A stretch of 64,000 nucleotides of DNA from JBBQZP01 sp038207585 (GTDB lineage Bacteria; Pseudomonadota; Alphaproteobacteria; Rhodobacterales; Rhodobacteraceae): NCBI GenBank assembly GCA_038207585.1, contig JBBQZP010000002.1:124001-188000 (forward strand), written 5' to 3'. Shown here piece by piece: positions 62,111 through 64,000 of the stretch. Position 1 is the first letter of the stretch. The number at the start of each line of letters is the position of its first letter. The notes beneath the pieces were generated by a model. The model ran no database searches and was not told the DNA's origin. It saw nothing but the letters and a program-made list of their open reading frames with translations. Position numbers and translations under genes: made by a program.

Positions 62111-63400
62111 TTACATTTCGGTCAAGGCGGCAGGCTTGGGGCCGCCCGTGGCCCAGTCAAGTAATTCAACGGTGTGGACAATCGGCACCGCTGTGCCCGA
62201 CCCGATCTGCATCATGCAGCCGATGTTTCCGGCGGCGATGATATCGGGGCGCTTTGCCTCAAGCGTGCGCACCTTGCGCGCCTTGAGTTGGCCCGAAATT
62301 TCCGGCTGCATCAGGTTGTAGGTGCCCGCCGACCCGCAGCACAGATGACTGTCAGCGGGTTCGACCACCTCAAACCCGGCGCGTTTCAAAAGGTCTTTCG
62401 GCGCAGTTTTGATCTGCTGGCCGTGTTGCAGCGAACAGGCGGCGTGATAAGCCACGCGCAGCCCCTTGGGCGCGCCTTCGGGGATACCCAGTTTCATCAG
62501 CACCTCGCTGATATCCATCGCCATCTCGGATACGGCCTTTGCTTCCGCGCCGAGCGGATCGTTGCGGAACATATGCCCGTAATCCTTGACGGTCGTGCCA
62601 CAGCCCGAGGTGTTGATCACCACCGCATCAAGCCCCGCGCCGCGCTTTTCCGCCATCCATGCGGTGATATTCGCCGCCGCCGATCCATGCGCCTGCGTGG
62701 CCTTGCCCATGTGATGCGTCAAGGCGCCGCAGCAGCCCATCCCCTTGGCCACCACCACCTCGGCCCCCAGCCGGGTCAGAAGGCGGATCGTCGCATCATT
62801 GATATCGGTGTTCAGCGCCTTTTGCGCGCAACCCGTCAGCAGCGCCACCCGCATCCGGCGCGGGGCCGCAGCGGCAAAACTTTGCGGATCATCATTGCGG
62901 CTGACCGGCGGGATCACCTTTGGCGCCATCGCCAGCATCGCGCGCAGCCGCGCATCGGGCACCAAGCGCGCAAAGGGTTTGCCAATTTTCGCGCCCAGAA
63001 GGGCCAGCCGGAACCGCATCGGATAGGGGATCACCTGCGCCAGAACCCAGCGCAGGGCGCGGTCGGTAAAGGGGCGGCGGTAGGTCTGCTCGATATATTC
63101 GCGCGCATGATCAACCAGATGCATGTAATGCACCCCCGAGGGGCAGGTTGTCATGCAAGCCAGACACGACAGGCAGCGGTCGATATGCTTGACCGTGTGC
63201 GCATCGGCGGGGCGGCCGTTTTCCAGCATGTCCTTGATCAGATAGATGCGCCCGCGCGGGCTGTCGAGTTCATCCCCAAGCACCTGATAGGTCGGGCAGG
63301 TTGCGGTGCAAAAGCCGCAATGCACGCAGGTGCGCAGCACTTCGTTGGCGCGCGCCGTGCCGGGGTCGCGCAATTGTTCGGGAGTGAAACTGGTCTGCAT
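62111..63400 (-). CDS. glcF: Glycolate oxidase iron-sulfur subunit
   Basis: A 429-residue protein. It has two [4Fe-4S] motifs (C25-x2-C28-x2-C31-x3-C35 and C76-x2-C79-x2-C82-x3-C86), followed by two CCG-type domains (GMGCCGALTHHMGKA and DSHLCCGSAGTYNL). It is the GlcF subunit that passes electrons from glycolate to the membrane. It lies one base after a small membrane protein gene and after the glcE fragment. Confidence 0.94.
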   Translation of the reverse strand: MQTSFTPEQLRDPGTARANEVLRTCVHCGFCTATCPTYQVLGDELDSPRGRIYLIKDMLENGRPADAHTVKHIDRCLSCLACMTTCPSGVHYMHLVDHAREYIEQTYRRPFTDRALRWVLAQVIPYPMRFRLALLGAKIGKPFARLVPDARLRAMLAMAPKVIPPVSRNDDPQSFAAAAPRRMRVALLTGCAQKALNTDINDATIRLLTRLGAEVVVAKGMGCCGALTHHMGKATQAHGSAAANITAWMAEKRGAGLDAVVINTSGCGTTVKDYGHMFRNDPLGAEAKAVSEMAMDISEVLMKLGIPEGAPKGLRVAYHAACSLQHGQQIKTAPKDLLKRAGFEVVEPADSHLCCGSAGTYNLMQPEISGQLKARKVRTLEAKRPDIIAAGNIGCMMQIGSGTAVPIVHTVELLDWATGGPKPAALTEM

Positions 63401-63401
63401 C

Positions 63402-63728
63402 CTACATCCCCAAAAGGTTCAGACGTGGCACGGCCAGCGCCAGAACACCCGCAAAAACCAGTGCCGGATATACCCAGCGCGGCCGCCCTTCGCCCAGCAC
63501 CGACCGGAATCCCTGAATGATCCCCGCCAGCGCGATTGCGGAAACGGCCAGCAGGGTCAGCGCGCGCAAAAGGCTGGCATCTCCCTCCGCTTCGCCCGTC
63601 ACCCAGGCAAATCCCGCAGCGATGATTGCGGCGATAATCCCGATAAGCGCGGGCTTTCCGCGTGGCAGCGCCGTCAGCGAAAGGTAGACAACCAGCGGCA
63701 CCGCGGCAAAAAGGATGACAATCGGCAT
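63402..63728 (-). CDS. Small membrane protein inside the glc operon
   Basis: A 108-residue protein with four hydrophobic segments (first MPIVILFAAVPLVVYLSLTA). It is packed between glcE (3 bases) and glcF (1 base), so it is certainly co-expressed with glycolate oxidase. No family is recognised. It might anchor the GlcDEF complex or serve in substrate or quinone access, which is speculation. Confidence 0.8.
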   Translation of the reverse strand: MPIVILFAAVPLVVYLSLTALPRGKPALIGIIAAIIAAGFAWVTGEAEGDASLLRALTLLAVSAIALAGIIQGFRSVLGEGRPRWVYPALVFAGVLALAVPRLNLLGM

Positions 63729-63731
63729 GGG

Positions 63732-64000
63732 TCACATCGCTCCGGCGTTCAGCAAAGCAGGGGGGGTCAGGATGGCGCGGGGGTCGAACTTTGCGCGCAA
63801 ACCGGCGGCAATCAAGGCCAAGGGGGCGGGTTCGGGGTGAAAGACCGGATGCTGCGACAGTGTTGCCGCACTTGCCCGCATCAGGGTGGCATGGCCGCCA
63901 AAAGCACCAAGGCGTGCGCGCAGGTCAGTTCCTTCAGGCGTCAGAACCCAGATCAGCCCCCCGGCCCAGTCAAGTCGCACCTCAGCCCCGCCCATCTTTG
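63732..64000 (-). CDS. glcE: Glycolate oxidase FAD-binding subunit GlcE (C-terminal fragment, cut by window edge)
   Basis: The last 88 codons of a minus-strand gene. GGLIWVLTPEGTDLRARLGA, HPVFHPEPAPLALIAAGLRA and KFDPRAILTPPALLNAGAM match the C-terminus of GlcE, and KFDPRAIL is the typical flavoprotein end (KFDP.G.LNPG). It precedes the small membrane protein and glcF, giving the usual glcD-E-F order. The 5' part lies beyond the window. Confidence 0.88.
   Translation of the reverse strand, partial: KMGGAEVRLDWAGGLIWVLTPEGTDLRARLGAFGGHATLMRASAATLSQHPVFHPEPAPLALIAAGLRAKFDPRAILTPPALLNAGAM

Noticed and set aside
62174..63520. Plus-strand open frame of about 448 codons opposite glcF
   Set aside because: Antisense to glcF, whose iron-sulfur motifs are intact; no recognisable domain.

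Overview
The window comes from a high-GC alphaproteobacterium, most likely a member of the Rhodobacterales (Roseobacter/Rhodobacter group). This rests on gene content and style: an FrcBCAK-type sugar transporter, a pyrB-pyrC pair whose PyrC has lost metal ligands, a two-domain ALDH16-type aldehyde dehydrogenase beside deoC, a six-gene Mrp antiporter with fused A and B subunits, a TIGR02300 acidic protein beside tRNA-Ala, and many start/stop overlaps of the ATGA type. I see no phage, insertion sequence, CRISPR array or plasmid function. It reads as a chromosomal segment, mostly housekeeping with several accessory cassettes.

Layout. 1-2190: start of deoD, a GntR regulator, a YgjP-like metalloprotease, a TIGR02300 protein and tRNA-Ala(GGC) with a terminator. 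2185-8425: a TetR regulator diverging from a Rieske oxygenase and a complete spermidine/putrescine-type ABC importer, with a palindromic operator between them. 8456-11890: a plsC/cdsA/CDP-alcohol phosphatidyltransferase lipid operon and a convergent SGNH-like gene. 11949-14686: adenine deaminase and an EamA exporter. 14844-20341: the frcBCAK sugar uptake operon diverging from a FucU/RbsD mutarotase and a ROK regulator. 20459-27650: the Mrp antiporter (A/B fused, C, D, E, F, G) plus NhaD. 27766-31412: deoC, a small membrane protein and ALDH16. 31691-38024: AlgH/YqgE, a DsbD-N-like periplasmic protein and an RND pump with its adaptor. 38138-42478: a uracil-DNA glycosylase lacking Fe-S ligands, pyrB, a small membrane protein, a degenerate pyrC and plsY. 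42545-44076: a GbsR/MarR-type regulator with clustered palindromic half-sites, two small membrane proteins and a strong bidirectional terminator. 44088-50670: gshA, a membrane protein, GNAT and rsmE on the minus strand, then ubiA and a BON/OmpA-like protein. 50724-56377: a coiled-coil membrane protein, an alpha/beta hydrolase, succinate-semialdehyde dehydrogenase, an aminotransferase, a PAP2 phosphatase and a cupin. 56381-59596: a broken minus-strand remnant, then an ECF sigma factor translationally coupled to a single-pass membrane VWA protein. 59605-62048: a hairpin array, an Hsp20 with a heat-shock-type promoter and two tandem trypsin-like proteases. 62111-64000: glcF, a small membrane protein and the end of glcE.

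Most worth following are the Rieske/Pot-type cassette, which has no reductase and an unknown substrate; the ECF sigma/VWA pair; the GbsR-type regulon with its palindromes; the small membrane proteins inserted into the deoC, pyr and glc operons; and enzyme paralogues that have lost canonical residues (PyrC, UDG, the ROK regulator). No single locus is obviously an undescribed defence or mobile system. All assignments come from reading the sequence and from family knowledge; no database search was run.
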